A DNA stretch of 64,000 bases from Prevotella sp. (GTDB lineage Bacteria > Bacteroidota > Bacteroidia > Bacteroidales > Bacteroidaceae): contig JAEEJK010000046.1 of NCBI GenBank assembly GCA_016281815.1, positions 62,001 through 126,000 on the forward strand. The letters are read 5' to 3'. Both the position numbers and the translations under genes were made by a program. Positions 25,377-35,032 of the stretch are shown piece after piece. The first letter of the stretch is position 1, and every line of letters starts with the position of its first letter. The notes under the pieces were generated by a model. That model was not told where the DNA came from. It saw only the letters and a list, made by a program, of their open reading frames with translations, and made no database searches.

Positions 25377-25904
25377 TTATATCTCGATATCCACGGATTC
25401 TCCGTATCCGGGTTGGTGGCTGAAAGCCTCCTCCTCGGGGAAAAGTCCCACATGCAGACAGGCTGCTACAATCACACCGCCATGGGCGAAAACCGCCACA
25501 TGGCGGTAGTTTTTTTGACTTAGTTCATCGAGAAAACTGTCCACCCGTTGCCGGAGCATCGGAAAACTCTCTCCGCCGGTGGCGGGCAGGTGCAGGTAAT
25601 CGTCATACCATCGTTGCAGCGCCTCGTCCTGAATGTCATCATAGCGCTGCATCTCCCATTCTCCCATGTTCATCTCCTTGAGGCGGTCATCGACGGTCGC
25701 ATCGAGGTATCCGCACCATTCGGCCAACTTCCTCGCACGGGTCAGTGGTGAGGTAAATACATGGTCGAATGTCATGCCCTCCAACCGGCTCTTCGTGATG
25801 GCGGCTTCCGCCTCAAACGTGTCGGCCACGGGCACGTCGCTCCATCCGTAGCAGGTGCCGCGGGGCACTGCCACACTGGTATGGCGTATCAGGGTGACTC
25901 TCAT
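25377..25904 (-). CDS. cobC: Alpha-ribazole phosphatase, histidine phosphatase family
   Basis: 175 residues from ATG 25904, which overlaps the cobS stop as ATGA; a TTG at 25910 is an alternative start. The phosphatase motif LIRHTSV near the N-terminus carries the phospho-accepting histidine, and FTSPLTRARKLAEW and VFAHGGVI supply the other catalytic positions. It removes the phosphate from alpha-ribazole-5'-phosphate or adenosylcobalamin phosphate at the end of nucleotide-loop assembly. Its position as last gene of cobU-cobT-cobS-cobC supports the specific name over a general phosphoglycerate-mutase-like phosphatase. Confidence 0.87.
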   Translation of the reverse strand: MRVTLIRHTSVAVPRGTCYGWSDVPVADTFEAEAAITKSRLEGMTFDHVFTSPLTRARKLAEWCGYLDATVDDRLKEMNMGEWEMQRYDDIQDEALQRWYDDYLHLPATGGESFPMLRQRVDSFLDELSQKNYRHVAVFAHGGVIVAACLHVGLFPEEEAFSHQPGYGESVDIEI

Positions 25905-26695
25905 CGGCAAAGGGTGATGGCAGCGGTGAGATATACTGTCAGTTCGACCAGCAGGAACATGGCTCCGCAGCAGTCACCGGTATATCCTCTCAGGGTATGC
26001 CAGATCTTGAGGTAGAGGAAATACATCACCAGGCAGGGAGCGAACACGAGCCATTCCAGATGCCCTGTCAGTCCTCCCCACAATAGGAGGGGAATGGCGG
26101 GCAGCAGACCTTGGAATGCGAGGGATATGCCGCCAGCGATGCTCACCTTGCGGTACACCACCTTGGCTTTGGCCTCGTTCTCATCGCGGGCATAGGGCAT
26201 CATCTGCACGATCTGTCCGGCCAGCATCTTGGCAAAGGGGTCGGCGGCTACGACGAGGAAGGCCGCAGTGCGGGTGGGCAGACTGTATAGGCAGATATAG
26301 AGAAGGCCGAAATAGGCGATGAGACTGAGCACGCCGTAGGTGCCGATGCGTGAGTCTTTCATGATGCTCAGGATGCGGTCGCTGTCGTTGCCGCCGCCTC
26401 CGAAACCGTCGAAGAAGTCGGCCAGTCCGTCCTCGTGGAGGGCTCCGGTGAGCAGCAGCCTTGCCACGATGGCGATGGCGACGGCAAGGGCATGGGGCAT
26501 CACCATCGGACCGAACAGCAGGATGGCTCCCATGGTCAGTCCGGTCAGCCAGCCTGCCAACGGCCAGAACTCCACCACAGCGCGGTAACTGTCACGCGGA
26601 GGCTCGTAGATGCGCCACAATGGCAGGCGGGTGAAGAAAATCAGGGCGGCCCAGGCATTCTGCCACCACTTAGAAGTATTTAGTGATATTTGCAT
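25901..26695 (-). CDS. cobS: Adenosylcobinamide-GDP ribazoletransferase (cobalamin synthase)
   Basis: 264 residues, an integral membrane enzyme that joins adenosylcobinamide-GDP to alpha-ribazole (phosphate). Shown by TRLPLWRIYEPPRDSYRAVVEFWPLAGW at the start, the signature GALHEDGLADFFDGFGGG and KDSRIGTYGVLSLI (about 87-125), and several hydrophobic helices. The start lies 26 bases inside cobT and the stop overlaps cobC by ATGA, so translation of the operon is coupled. Confidence 0.95.
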   Translation of the reverse strand: MQISLNTSKWWQNAWAALIFFTRLPLWRIYEPPRDSYRAVVEFWPLAGWLTGLTMGAILLFGPMVMPHALAVAIAIVARLLLTGALHEDGLADFFDGFGGGGNDSDRILSIMKDSRIGTYGVLSLIAYFGLLYICLYSLPTRTAAFLVVAADPFAKMLAGQIVQMMPYARDENEAKAKVVYRKVSIAGGISLAFQGLLPAIPLLLWGGLTGHLEWLVFAPCLVMYFLYLKIWHTLRGYTGDCCGAMFLLVELTVYLTAAITLCR

Positions 26696-27716
26696 GGTCG
26701 AAGTTGTTCATTTCGTTGATCATTCTCACGGAGGTCTCGATAATGGGATAGGCACAGAGTGCACCGGTGCCCTCGCCGAGGCGAAGGCCAAGGTTGAGCA
26801 GTGGGTGGGCATCCATCAGGTCCAACATTTTGCGGTGCCCTGACTCATCCCCGCAGTGGCCGAAAATGGCGTAGTCGAGGACAGCCGGACAGATATGGGA
26901 GGCGGCGAGCATGCATGCGGTCATGATGAATCCGTCGACCATCACTGCCATGTGGAGTTCGGCGGCACGGAGCATGGCTCCTATGGCAGCCACCATCTCA
27001 AACCCGCCGAAATAGCGGATGAGGGCCTCGGTATCTTCGGTGTCAAAGTTCGATTTGTAGCGGTTGACGGCGGCATGGAGTACTTCGCGTTTGTGGTCGA
27101 TGCCTTTGTTGTTGAGTCCGGAACCGGCGCCGATGCATTCGTCCAATGGCAAATGGCCCAGTTCGCTCATCCAGATGCTCGATGGCGAGGTGTTGCCGAT
27201 GCCCATCTCACCGAGGCAGAGGATGTTGCAGCCAGCCTGATGGCAATCATCTGCCAGTGAGGCTCCCGTGTCGATGGCCTGTGCCATCTGCTCTTCTGTC
27301 ATAGCAGGCTCATAGAGGAAATCGGCGGTGCCGTAGGCTATTTTGCAGTCGAGGATGCCGTCGATGCCGGTGAAGTCATGGTCGACACCCATATCGACTA
27401 TATGAAGGTCGAAATGATGCTGGCGGCACAGCATGTTGACACCGCCTCCGCCACGTGTGAAGTTGACCATCTGCTGCCAGGTGACTTCGCGCGGTGACAC
27501 GCTCACGCCCTCGCGCTCGATGCCGTGGTCGCCTCCGAGCAGAATGTGGGAGGGATGGGAGAGGGTTGGGGAGAGGGTCTGTTGGATGAGGCACAACTGC
27601 TCGGCTGTCTCCTCCAGTTGACCGAGGGAATGGAGAGGCTTGTTCAGATTGTCGATCTTGTCGCGGATGGCGGCAAGCATAGAGGTGTCGGTGTGTAAAA
27701 TGTCAAATTTTCTCAT
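26670..27716 (-). CDS. cobT: Nicotinate-nucleotide--dimethylbenzimidazole phosphoribosyltransferase
   Basis: 348 residues, the family length. It makes alpha-ribazole-5'-phosphate from the lower-ligand base and nicotinate mononucleotide. Family motifs are GGDHGI near residue 61, NFTRGGGGVN, the glycine-rich LGEMGIGNTSPSS segment, and RLGEGTGA near the C-terminus with the probable catalytic Glu315. It overlaps cobU by 14 bases and cobS by 26. A CT-rich stretch (on the minus strand) encodes TLSPTLSHPSH before GGDHG; this segment has normal length for the family. Confidence 0.95.
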   Translation of the reverse strand: MRKFDILHTDTSMLAAIRDKIDNLNKPLHSLGQLEETAEQLCLIQQTLSPTLSHPSHILLGGDHGIEREGVSVSPREVTWQQMVNFTRGGGGVNMLCRQHHFDLHIVDMGVDHDFTGIDGILDCKIAYGTADFLYEPAMTEEQMAQAIDTGASLADDCHQAGCNILCLGEMGIGNTSPSSIWMSELGHLPLDECIGAGSGLNNKGIDHKREVLHAAVNRYKSNFDTEDTEALIRYFGGFEMVAAIGAMLRAAELHMAVMVDGFIMTACMLAASHICPAVLDYAIFGHCGDESGHRKMLDLMDAHPLLNLGLRLGEGTGALCAYPIIETSVRMINEMNNFDHANITKYF

Positions 27717-28245
27717 GGTCTTCTTTGATGGTGACAGGGATGCCGCTCACCATAAGCACCACGGTGTCGGCGCGGGCAGCCACATATTGGTTCATCCATC
27801 CTTGGAGGTCGGTGAACCTCCGCTGGAGGGCGTTGGTACTCACCCCGCCGCTGCCAATCTCGTTGGTGACGAAAATGAAGGTAGCGTCCTGGGCGACGAG
27901 CCGGTCAAACTCCGCCTTCACCTCAGAGAGCACCTGACTGACATCGGGCAATTCGTCTTCCTTGATAGTGCCGAACATGAAGTTGGTGCACCACAAGGTG
28001 ACACAGTCCACCAATACCACACGCCCGGTCAGGTCGTGCTGGCTGAGATATTTTTCCTCCTCGATATTGGTCCACTGTGGTCCGCGCCGTGCCTGGTGGC
28101 GGGCCACACGGTCGGCGAACTCCTCATCACACACCCGGGCGGTGGCGATGTAGACGGGACGGTCGCTCATCCTCAACGCCAATTCTTCGGCATAGGTGCT
28201 CTTGCCCGAGCGCTGCCCGCCTGTGATCATGAATAATTTGCTCAT
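27703..28245 (-). CDS. cobU: Adenosylcobinamide kinase / adenosylcobinamide-phosphate guanylyltransferase
   Basis: 180 residues. The P-loop GGQRSGKS (9-16), the guanylylation region RPVYIATARVCDEEFADRVARHQARR (about 29-54, histidine in RHQARR) and VTNEIGSGGVS are family hallmarks. It phosphorylates adenosylcobinamide and activates it to the GDP form. It is the first intact gene of the cobUTSC operon. Its ATG overlaps the TGA of an upstream gene remnant in the order TGATG. No cobalamin riboswitch was recognised upstream. Confidence 0.95.
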   Translation of the reverse strand: MSKLFMITGGQRSGKSTYAEELALRMSDRPVYIATARVCDEEFADRVARHQARRGPQWTNIEEEKYLSQHDLTGRVVLVDCVTLWCTNFMFGTIKEDELPDVSQVLSEVKAEFDRLVAQDATFIFVTNEIGSGGVSTNALQRRFTDLQGWMNQYVAARADTVVLMVSGIPVTIKEDHEKI

Positions 28246-28367
28246 CAGTCTATTTCCCTAAACAGGTCTTGCTCTTTCAGAATGACCACACGGCCATATT
28301 TCTCCAGGGCCTTGAGGTCGAGTTTCTTTTTGTTGCCCACGATACCGAATACACGGTGGCTGGATAG
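28245..28367 (-). pseudogene. 3' remnant, probably of an M16 (insulinase-like) peptidase gene
   Basis: Reading the minus strand back from TGA (28247-28245) gives 40 codons with no ATG before an in-frame TAA at 28370. The peptide contains VFGIVGNKKKLDLKALEKYG, which resembles the conserved C-terminal end of Bacteroidota M16 zinc peptidases (VGDxxxLDxxALxxYG). Everything upstream of this tail is missing and AT-rich intergenic DNA follows. The stop overlaps the cobU start as TGATG, so the tail was once, and may still be, translationally coupled to cobU. A GTG at 28340 could start a 31-residue leader peptide. Family assignment is from memory of the motif only. Confidence 0.5.
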
Positions 28368-28398
28368 TTATTGTTTGTCCGATATAATCATAATCACG

Positions 28399-28426
28399 CA
28401 AAAGTACACCTTTTTTTGCAATTCAA
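28399..28426 (-). promoter_or_regulatory. Possible promoter of the cob operon
   Basis: The minus strand carries TACTTTTG (28406-28399), a TAnnTTTG match, with TTG at 28426-28424, spacing 17 (slightly short). It lies upstream of the peptidase remnant, so transcripts would run through the remnant into cobU. Confidence 0.45.
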
Positions 28427-28431
28427 AAAGA

Positions 28432-28467
28432 TATTTTTGCAAATATCATATTTTTTTCATTATTTTG
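28432..28467 (+). promoter_or_regulatory. Promoter region of the OmpA-like gene
   Basis: TTG (28437-28439), 21 bases, then TATTTTGC (28461-28468), one T short of the consensus TAnnTTTGC. A perfect TATTTTTG at 28432-28439 lacks a well-spaced TTG. Either could serve the gene at 28508. Confidence 0.45.
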
Positions 28468-28507
28468 CAGTCGTAATCAATCAAGGCACTTGTAACTATT
28501 AAACAAA

Positions 28508-29596
28508 ATGATGATAAGTATGAAAAGAATAGCGATATGGCTGACTGCTGCGATGCTCGCATCATCGGCTGTAGCCCAGACAGTTCAGGAGAGCAAGCCT
28601 TCCGACAATATCTATTTGGGTATCAATGGAGGCATGGCTGTCAAGACCACTGGCGTCCGCTGGATGCATAATCTCAATCCCAATATTGGGGTGAGGATAG
28701 GACGATGGTTCACACCGGTTTTCGGACTGGCTGTTGACGGATCGGCCTATTTCTCCAACAAACCTTTTGTGTCGACGGGGACATTGGTCAGGGCCACCAA
28801 TGTGTCACTGCTGGGAACGGTCAATTTCACCAATCTCTTTGGCGGCTATCCCGGTGAGCCTCGCTTCTTCGAGGTGGCCGGATTCTATGGCGTGGGCTGG
28901 GGACACCTCTTCAGGGCAGACCATCAGATGTATGAGCCTACCAACAAGATGACCTCCAAGGCTGGAATTGACTTTAACTTCAATTTCGGCAGCGACTTGG
29001 AGTGGCAGTTCTTTATCGAACCGTCGTTCACGTGGGCTTTGCTTGGCAGCAACACCCAACCCGCCCTGCAACCGGCGCATAAACTGTCTTTCAGCGACCA
29101 GGGACCGCGCTACAATGTCAACAACTCCGCATTCCAGATCATTGTCGGTCTTGCCTATAAGTTCGCCAACAGCAACGGTTCTCACAACTTCCGCCTCGCA
29201 GGGGCATCCGACGACAGGGAACTGAAACGCCTCAACGGCATCATCAATGACCTGAGGGCACAACTTGCCCAGCAGCCGAGGGAAGTGGTGAGAGAGGTGC
29301 CCGGACAGGTGGTGCGTGCCGAGAACCTCGTGCTCGTCACCTTCGCCCAGGGCAAGTCACTGCTCACCCAGGATGCCATGGACGCACTCAATGTGGTGAG
29401 ACCAGGGGCGCATGTGCAGATCATCGGAACGGCTTCGCCGGAGGGAGGCGCCGACCTCAATCTGCGGCTGTCGCAGGCACGTGCTGATGCAGTGGCCGCC
29501 TATCTCCGCGACCGTGGTGTGATTGTTGATGAAGCCATCGGTCATGGCGTGCAAGGGAATACTTCCAACCGTCTGGCCATCGTTTACGTGAAATGA
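28508..29596 (+). CDS. Outer-membrane protein with OmpA-like peptidoglycan-binding domain
   Basis: 362 residues; ATG 28508, 28511 and 28520 are all possible starts. The signal peptide ends at SSAVAQ. Residues about 35-235 form an eight-strand-type beta-barrel ([40 protein letters not shown]). A short coiled linker with [15 protein letters not shown] follows. Residues about 268-362 are the OmpA C-domain, with the binding signature [16 protein letters not shown]. It anchors the outer membrane to peptidoglycan. The stop overlaps the lptB start by ATGA. Confidence 0.88.
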   Translation: MMISMKRIAIWLTAAMLASSAVAQTVQESKPSDNIYLGINGGMAVKTTGVRWMHNLNPNIGVRIGRWFTPVFGLAVDGSAYFSNKPFVSTGTLVRATNVSLLGTVNFTNLFGGYPGEPRFFEVAGFYGVGWGHLFRADHQMYEPTNKMTSKAGIDFNFNFGSDLEWQFFIEPSFTWALLGSNTQPALQPAHKLSFSDQGPRYNVNNSAFQIIVGLAYKFANSNGSHNFRLAGASDDRELKRLNGIINDLRAQLAQQPREVVREVPGQVVRAENLVLVTFAQGKSLLTQDAMDALNVVRPGAHVQIIGTASPEGGADLNLRLSQARADAVAAYLRDRGVIVDEAIGHGVQGNTSNRLAIVYVK

Positions 29597-30408
29597 CCAT
29601 GGATGAGCAGACAGCACCCCAGGAGGGTGGAATGGTGCTCCGGACGGAGGGCCTGGTGAAGCGCTATGGCAAGCGCACGGTGGTCAACGAAGTGTCGATT
29701 GAGGTCAGACAGGGTGAGATCGTGGGATTGCTCGGTCCCAATGGTGCGGGCAAAACTACATCCTTCTACATGACCACAGGACTGATTGTGCCCAATGCCG
29801 GGCACATCTACCTCAACGAGGTGGATATCACAGGATATCCCGTCTATAAGCGGGCTCGTGCCGGTATTGGCTATCTGCCGCAGGAACCGAGTGTGTTCAG
29901 GAAGATGAGTGTCGAGGACAACATCCTGTCGGTGCTTGAGATGACCGGACTGCCCCGGCGTGAGCAATTGGAGCGGTTGGAAAACCTCATCAGTGAGTTT
30001 CGTCTAGACAAGGTGCGCCGCAACAAGGGCGACCAGTTGTCGGGCGGTGAGCGCCGGCGAACGGAAATAGCCCGTTGCCTCGCCATCGATCCCAAATTCA
30101 TCATGCTCGACGAACCCTTCGCCGGTGTCGACCCGATTGCTGTGGAGGATATCCAGCATATCGTGTGGCGGCTCAAGTACCGCAACATCGGTATCCTCAT
30201 CACCGACCATAACGTGCAGGAGACGCTTACCATCACCGACAGGGCTTACCTGCTGTTTGAGGGGCGCATCCTTTTCAAAGGCAACCCAGAGGAGTTGGCT
30301 GCCAACAAGATTGTGCGTGAGAAATACCTGAGCAACAGTTTCGTGCTGCGGAAGAAAGATTTCCAGACACTTGACGAGGAGCGCCGTGCCCGGGAGACAG
30401 TGGACTGA
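29593..30408 (+). CDS. lptB: LPS export ABC transporter ATP-binding protein
   Basis: 271 residues. Walker A GPNGAGKT at 48-55, the signature LSGGERRR at about 146 and Walker [15 protein letters not shown] identify the ATPase of the LptB2FG complex that extracts lipopolysaccharide from the inner membrane. The sequence [17 protein letters not shown] is the typical LptB Q-loop region. The family normally has about 240 residues; this one has an extra C-terminal tail rich in charged residues ([18 protein letters not shown]). It overlaps the OmpA-like gene by four bases and converges with dgt. Confidence 0.95.
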   Translation: MTMDEQTAPQEGGMVLRTEGLVKRYGKRTVVNEVSIEVRQGEIVGLLGPNGAGKTTSFYMTTGLIVPNAGHIYLNEVDITGYPVYKRARAGIGYLPQEPSVFRKMSVEDNILSVLEMTGLPRREQLERLENLISEFRLDKVRRNKGDQLSGGERRRTEIARCLAIDPKFIMLDEPFAGVDPIAVEDIQHIVWRLKYRNIGILITDHNVQETLTITDRAYLLFEGRILFKGNPEELAANKIVREKYLSNSFVLRKKDFQTLDEERRARETVD

Positions 30409-30418
30409 TGTTCTCTTT

Positions 30419-30434
30419 GTCCGACAGGTCGGAC
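30419..30434. terminator. Palindrome in the lptB/dgt convergent gap
   Basis: GTCCGAC-AG-GTCGGAC is a perfect 7-base inverted repeat between two convergent genes. There is no long T-run on either side, so function as a terminator is only likely by position. Confidence 0.4.
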
Positions 30435-30452
30435 TTATCTGACCAGTCCGGT

Positions 30453-31790
30453 TTATACTATCGGCAGCGAGATACCATTGATTTTCTGATAGACATCGAG
30501 GGCATAGACATCCGTCATGCCGCTGATGTAATCGATGACCGCCATGAGTCGGGTTTCCAAGTCGGGAGCCGTGATGTCGTATTGGCTGCTCACCCGGTTG
30601 ATGAGTTGTTGTGAGTAGTAACGGTCGGGTGACACCACAGCCTGTGTCATCTGCTCCATGAGCGTTTCGATGATTTTGTATCCCGACAACTCCACGTCGA
30701 GGACGGGCTTGCTGTTGTAAATCCTGACCTTCGACACTTCTGTGCAGCGGCGGTAGGCTTCACGGGCGGACTCACTGATATGGTCGATCAGGCTGCCGGT
30801 GAACTCGCCGGCAAGGATGGCCTCCTCGTTGTCGACAAAGGCTTTCACGCACTCATGCTCGAGCAGTCCGATAACGGAGGAGCGCATGTAGACCACCTTC
30901 TCGTTGGCATCGTCAATTCGCTCGTCGATGATGCGCTGACGCATCTTCTGCCTCACTTCCTCACTGAAAAAGCCCAGCAGCAAGTGTTCCGTCTCCTCAA
31001 AGGAGAGTATCTTGAGTTTGTGGGCATCTTCGATGTCCATGATCTCATAACAAATATCATCGGCAGCCTCGACAAGGTAGACCAGCGGGTGGCGGGCGAA
31101 ACGCACACCGCAGTCGCCCTGGTCCAACTGTCGGATGCCCAGGTCGCGGGCAATCTTGAGATAGATGTCCTGCTCGCTGTGGAAAAAGCCGAATTTCCCT
31201 TTCTTGCCCGACATAGTGGAGGAATGGGGATATTTCACAATGGAGGCCAGCGTGGAATAGGTGAGTACAAACCCTCCGTCGCGCCTGCCCTTGAAGCGGT
31301 GGGCGAGCAAGCGGAAAGCATTGGCGTTGCCCTCGAAATGGGTGATGTCGCTCCAGAATCCGTCGCTCACCTGTGATTGCAGATACTGGCCTTTTCCCTC
31401 TGTGAAGAAGGCGCGGATGGCTCGTTCGCCGGAATGGCCGAAAGGCGGGTTACCCATGTCGTGGGCAAGACATGCCGCCGACACGATGGTGCCTATATCC
31501 TCAAACAGAGTGTCTTTGAGGGAGGGGTGACGCTCGGTGAGTTGGCGGGCGACATCGTTGCCGAGCGACGTGCCGACACACGACACTTCAAGACTGTGGG
31601 TCAGGCGGTTATGGACAAAGACGCTACCCGGCAGAGGAAAGACCTGGGTCTTGTTCTGCAGGCGGCGGAACGGGGCGGAGAAAAGCAGACGGTCGCTGTC
31701 ACGTTTGAATTCCGAACGGTCGTCATGGCGCGCCATGTGGCGGTCTTCCTGACCAAGGCGCTTGTTGGAGATGAGTTGTAGCCAGTTCAT
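30453..31790 (-). CDS. dgt: Deoxyguanosinetriphosphate triphosphohydrolase
   Basis: 445 residues from ATG 31790 (a TTG at 31799 is possible). It hydrolyses dGTP to deoxyguanosine and triphosphate, helping balance dNTP pools. HD-domain metal ligands are visible in RLTHSLEVS and [16 protein letters not shown] (about residues 60-120), with [18 protein letters not shown] later in the sequence. A -7-like element TACTTTTG (31804-31797) sits only six bases before the ATG, which would give a nearly leaderless transcript. It is divergent from dut, another nucleotide-pool enzyme. Confidence 0.93.
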   Translation of the reverse strand: MNWLQLISNKRLGQEDRHMARHDDRSEFKRDSDRLLFSAPFRRLQNKTQVFPLPGSVFVHNRLTHSLEVSCVGTSLGNDVARQLTERHPSLKDTLFEDIGTIVSAACLAHDMGNPPFGHSGERAIRAFFTEGKGQYLQSQVSDGFWSDITHFEGNANAFRLLAHRFKGRRDGGFVLTYSTLASIVKYPHSSTMSGKKGKFGFFHSEQDIYLKIARDLGIRQLDQGDCGVRFARHPLVYLVEAADDICYEIMDIEDAHKLKILSFEETEHLLLGFFSEEVRQKMRQRIIDERIDDANEKVVYMRSSVIGLLEHECVKAFVDNEEAILAGEFTGSLIDHISESAREAYRRCTEVSKVRIYNSKPVLDVELSGYKIIETLMEQMTQAVVSPDRYYSQQLINRVSSQYDITAPDLETRLMAVIDYISGMTDVYALDVYQKINGISLPIV

Positions 31791-31868
31791 TTCGTGCAAA
31801 AGTAATCTAAAATTGTCTAAAATCCGTCTTTTTATGACGGAAAATGGCAGAATATGGATGGAATTCGT

Positions 31869-31876
31869 TATTTTTG
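31869..31876 (+). promoter_or_regulatory. -7 element of dut
   Basis: TATTTTTG matches TAnnTTTG and lies 23 bases before the dut ATG. A clear TTG at -33 was not seen. Confidence 0.5.
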
Positions 31877-31899
31877 CATCTCATTTCAGACAAGTAATT

Positions 31900-32337
31900 A
31901 TGATATCCATAAAAGTGATCAACAAAGGTCGTCATGCCTTGCCGAAATATGCCACAGCACTCAGTGCGGGTATGGATCTGCACGCCAATATCGATGAGCC
32001 GGTGACGCTCCGCCCTTTGGAGCACAGGCTGATCCCCACAGGTCTTTTCATCGCGCTTCCTCCCGGATATGAGGCGCAGGTGAGACCCAGAAGCGGACTG
32101 GCGCTCAAACATGGCATCACCGTGCTCAACGCACCAGGCACTATCGATGCCGACTATCGTGGTGAGGTGGGGGTGTTGCTGGTCAATCTCTCCGACAAGG
32201 ACTTTGTGGTGGCCGATGGCGAGCGCATCGCACAGATGGTGGTGGCACGCCATGAGCAGGGTGAGTGGGTAGAGACAGACACACTCGATGAGACAGCGCG
32301 TGGCGCAGGTGGATACGGACATACAGGAGTGAAATGA
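31900..32337 (+). CDS. dut: Deoxyuridine 5'-triphosphate nucleotidohydrolase
   Basis: 145 residues from ATG 31900, the usual size of the trimeric enzyme. All five dUTPase motifs are visible: [49 protein letters not shown], and the C-terminal P-loop-like [12 protein letters not shown]. It converts dUTP to dUMP, keeping uracil out of DNA. An in-frame ATG-less extension upstream overlaps dgt and is not used. The stop overlaps the TPR gene start by ATGA. Confidence 0.97.
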   Translation: MISIKVINKGRHALPKYATALSAGMDLHANIDEPVTLRPLEHRLIPTGLFIALPPGYEAQVRPRSGLALKHGITVLNAPGTIDADYRGEVGVLLVNLSDKDFVVADGERIAQMVVARHEQGEWVETDTLDETARGAGGYGHTGVK

Positions 32338-34133
32338 GCAAACCGAACAAGACTTGTCGAAATGGGTGGACACTCAGGCTGATGCTGCTGTTGTTGGCAG
32401 TGTCGGCTACACTCTTTGTCGCGGCCAAAAAGAAACCGCGTGCGAAGACGGTGCAGCCCGTGGTCATCTCTGCTCTCAGCGAGAATGATGCCAAACGCTT
32501 CAAATACTTCTATCTTGAGGCTGTCAGACAACAACAGGCAGGTCATTTTGCCGCTGCATACGACTTGTTCCTCCATTGTCTGGAAATCAATCCCTTTGCA
32601 CCGGAGGCTTACTTCGCGCTGTCTTCCTATTACTCTGAGATGAAGGACGACTCCACCATGCTTGTGTGCATGGAGAAGGCTGCACGGCTCAGTCCGGACA
32701 ATTTCACCTACTTGGAAAGGCTGGGACAGGTGTACATCAAAACCCATGAATTCAACAAGGCTACGGAGGTGTATGAGCAACTCGCTTCCAACAGTCCGGG
32801 ACGGACGGATGTGCTGGGCATCCTGCTCCAACTCTATCAACATGCTGACAACTACGACAAGGTGATTGCCACACTTGACAGAATTGAGACCCTGGAGGGA
32901 AGCAGCGAAGACCTGACCTTATCGAAGATGCAGGTCTATTCCATCAAGGGTGACAAGAAAAAGGAAATCAAGGAACTCCGTAACCTGGCACGGCAACATC
33001 CCAATGATTACAAGTACAGGGTGATGATCGGCAACTGGCTCTTGCAGAACGGGAAGGAGAAGGAAGCCTTGTCGGAATACAACAGCGTGTTGAAGAAAGA
33101 GCCCGACAACATCATGGCTCAGATGTCGCTGCTCGACTATTACAAGGCCCAGAATCAGGACTCGTTGGCCCGGGCACAGACAGAGAGGCTTCTGCTGAGT
33201 CCCAACACAGAGATAGAAAGTAAGATTTTGCTGCTCAGGCAATTGATCAGTGACAGCGAGCAAAATGGAGGCGACAGCACGGAAGTGCTCGACATCTTTG
33301 GGAAAATTCTCGCCCAACCGCAGGAAAATGCAGGGATGGCCGAGTTGTGCGCAGCATACATGTCGCTGAAGAAAATGCCAGAGGACACGGTCAATACAGT
33401 CTATGAGCGGATTATAGATATTGAACCGGACAATGCAGGGGCGAGGTTGCAGTTGCTGCAGTCTGCTTGGAAAAAGAAAGACTTCAACAAAGTCATCGCC
33501 CTCGCAAAACCAGGCGTGGAGTACAACCCCAGCAACATCTGGTTCTATTACTTCCTGGGACTGGCCTATGCGCAGAACGATGAGAGCGAGTTGGAACTCA
33601 ATACCTTGCGCAAAGGTGTGGAGCAGGCCGATGAGGAGAGCAACAAGGATATCGTATCGGATTTCTATGCCATGATAGGAGACCTCCTCCATGAGCAGGG
33701 CAAAAACGAGGAGGCTTACGCAGCCTACGACAGTTGTCTGCAATGGAAACCCGACAATATCGGATGCCTCAACAACTATGCCTATTTCCTCAGCGAGGAG
33801 GGGCGCGAACTGCCTAAGGCTGAGCAGATGAGTTACCGCACCGTGAAGGCCGAGCCTGGCAATTCCACCTTTCTCGACACCTATGCGTGGATTCTTTTCA
33901 AGCAGCAGCGGTTTGAGGAGGCTCGTATCTACATCGACCAAGCGGTAGCGGCTGACTCGGCGCAAAGTGCCGTCATCGTGGAACATGCCGGTGATATCTA
34001 TATGATGGCTGGTGACAGTGCCAAGGCATTGGAGTATTGGCAGAAAGCCCTCGAACTGGACGAGGAGGAGAATGCCTTGCTGCAAAGAAAAATCAAACTG
34101 AAAAAATATATAGAAGAAGACGCTAAAAAGTAA
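32334..34133 (+). CDS. Tetratricopeptide-repeat periplasmic protein
   Basis: 599 residues with an N-terminal hydrophobic signal or anchor ([20 protein letters not shown], about 14-33). About ten TPR units follow, for example [70 protein letters not shown] and [20 protein letters not shown] protein-interaction scaffold is expected, with no enzymatic motif. It sits in a coupled operon between dut and a DUF4292 lipoprotein, followed by the EnvC-like gene. I recall this dut-TPR-DUF4292-EnvC order from related genomes, which suggests a shared envelope role. Confidence 0.85.
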   Translation: MSKPNKTCRNGWTLRLMLLLLAVSATLFVAAKKKPRAKTVQPVVISALSENDAKRFKYFYLEAVRQQQAGHFAAAYDLFLHCLEINPFAPEAYFALSSYYSEMKDDSTMLVCMEKAARLSPDNFTYLERLGQVYIKTHEFNKATEVYEQLASNSPGRTDVLGILLQLYQHADNYDKVIATLDRIETLEGSSEDLTLSKMQVYSIKGDKKKEIKELRNLARQHPNDYKYRVMIGNWLLQNGKEKEALSEYNSVLKKEPDNIMAQMSLLDYYKAQNQDSLARAQTERLLLSPNTEIESKILLLRQLISDSEQNGGDSTEVLDIFGKILAQPQENAGMAELCAAYMSLKKMPEDTVNTVYERIIDIEPDNAGARLQLLQSAWKKKDFNKVIALAKPGVEYNPSNIWFYYFLGLAYAQNDESELELNTLRKGVEQADEESNKDIVSDFYAMIGDLLHEQGKNEEAYAAYDSCLQWKPDNIGCLNNYAYFLSEEGRELPKAEQMSYRTVKAEPGNSTFLDTYAWILFKQQRFEEARIYIDQAVAADSAQSAVIVEHAGDIYMMAGDSAKALEYWQKALELDEEENALLQRKIKLKKYIEEDAKK

Positions 34134-34141
34134 TAGAATAA

Positions 34142-35032
34142 ATGATGAGCAACAATCCTCGAAAGATAACCATCCTCGCTCTCGCCATGCTCCTGGCAGC
34201 ATGTGGGAGCAAGAAAAATTTAGTCAAGGACCCTGGCAGCAACAACCCTTCCGCCACCACTTCCACTGTGACCCCGGGACAGACTTCCGTACAGGGGGCA
34301 GACAATGCAACCATTTTAAGGAACGTGACCAGCAGCCTTCCGGCTTCCGCCAACCTTGTGTCTTCCATAGACTTCACCATCAAGAGGGGGTCTAAGGACA
34401 TCTCCGTAGATGGCAAGATCAGCATGAGGCGCGATGAGGTCATCAGAATCCAACTCTCGCCCATGGGATTGGTGGAGGTGGGAAGAATGGAGTTCACACG
34501 TGACTCCGTCCTCATTATGGACCGTATCCACAAGCAATACCTCAAAAGCAGTTATGACAAGGTGGGATTCCTGCGCGACAATGGTATTGATTTCTACGCG
34601 CTGCAGGCTTTGTTCTGGAATCAACTCTTCGTGCCTGGCGAGAAGGACTTGGACAAATCGGTGGGAAAATTCGACATCAAGGACAATGTCATTTCTCTTT
34701 CGTCGGGAAAAATGAAATACCAGTGGACGGCCGACACAGGCTTCGAACACCTGATGACTGCTTTGGCCACCTACAGCAGCACCAAGCATGGGACGTCGAA
34801 ACTCGACTGGGCATATGGTGACTTCAAAAACTTCGCCGGAAAGACCTTCCCCGCACGCCACACGGTGGGCATCACCGCTGGAACATCTTCTGGCAGCAGC
34901 AAGAACATCAATGTGATTATCACCTTGAAAAATATGAAAACGGACAGCGGATGGGACACAATAACAAAAGTTCCTTCCAAATACAAACCCGTGGAACTCA
35001 AGGATGTCATCAACCAAATAATGAAACTGTAA
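34142..35032 (+). CDS. DUF4292-type lipoprotein
   Basis: 296 residues. The lipobox LLAAC places the acylated cysteine near residue 21, followed by GSKKNLVKDP and a Ser/Thr-rich linker. The body (IDFTIKRGSKDISVDGKISMRRDEVIRIQLSPMGLVEVGRMEFTRDSVLIMDR, in parts) has the alternating pattern of a LolB/LolA-like open beta-barrel, which fits DUF4292. A lipoprotein or lipid-handling role is inferred from fold resemblance only. Its TAA stop shares a base with the EnvC-like ATG (TAATG). Confidence 0.78.
   Translation: MMSNNPRKITILALAMLLAACGSKKNLVKDPGSNNPSATTSTVTPGQTSVQGADNATILRNVTSSLPASANLVSSIDFTIKRGSKDISVDGKISMRRDEVIRIQLSPMGLVEVGRMEFTRDSVLIMDRIHKQYLKSSYDKVGFLRDNGIDFYALQALFWNQLFVPGEKDLDKSVGKFDIKDNVISLSSGKMKYQWTADTGFEHLMTALATYSSTKHGTSKLDWAYGDFKNFAGKTFPARHTVGITAGTSSGSSKNINVIITLKNMKTDSGWDTITKVPSKYKPVELKDVINQIMKL

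Noticed and set aside
27520..27600. CT-rich tract inside cobT similar to the intergenic CTCTCCCAACCCC hairpin after recQ, considered as an inserted repeat
   Set aside because: The encoded segment has normal length for CobT at that position, so it is most likely ordinary coding sequence with chance similarity.
28368..28507. Cobalamin riboswitch upstream of the cob operon
   Set aside because: No B12-box-like sequence or suitable fold was recognised; the region is short and AT-rich and shared with the divergent OmpA-like promoter.
32919..34202. 427-codon minus-strand frame opposite the TPR gene
   Set aside because: The TPR protein on the plus strand is clear and operonic; the antisense frame has no features.
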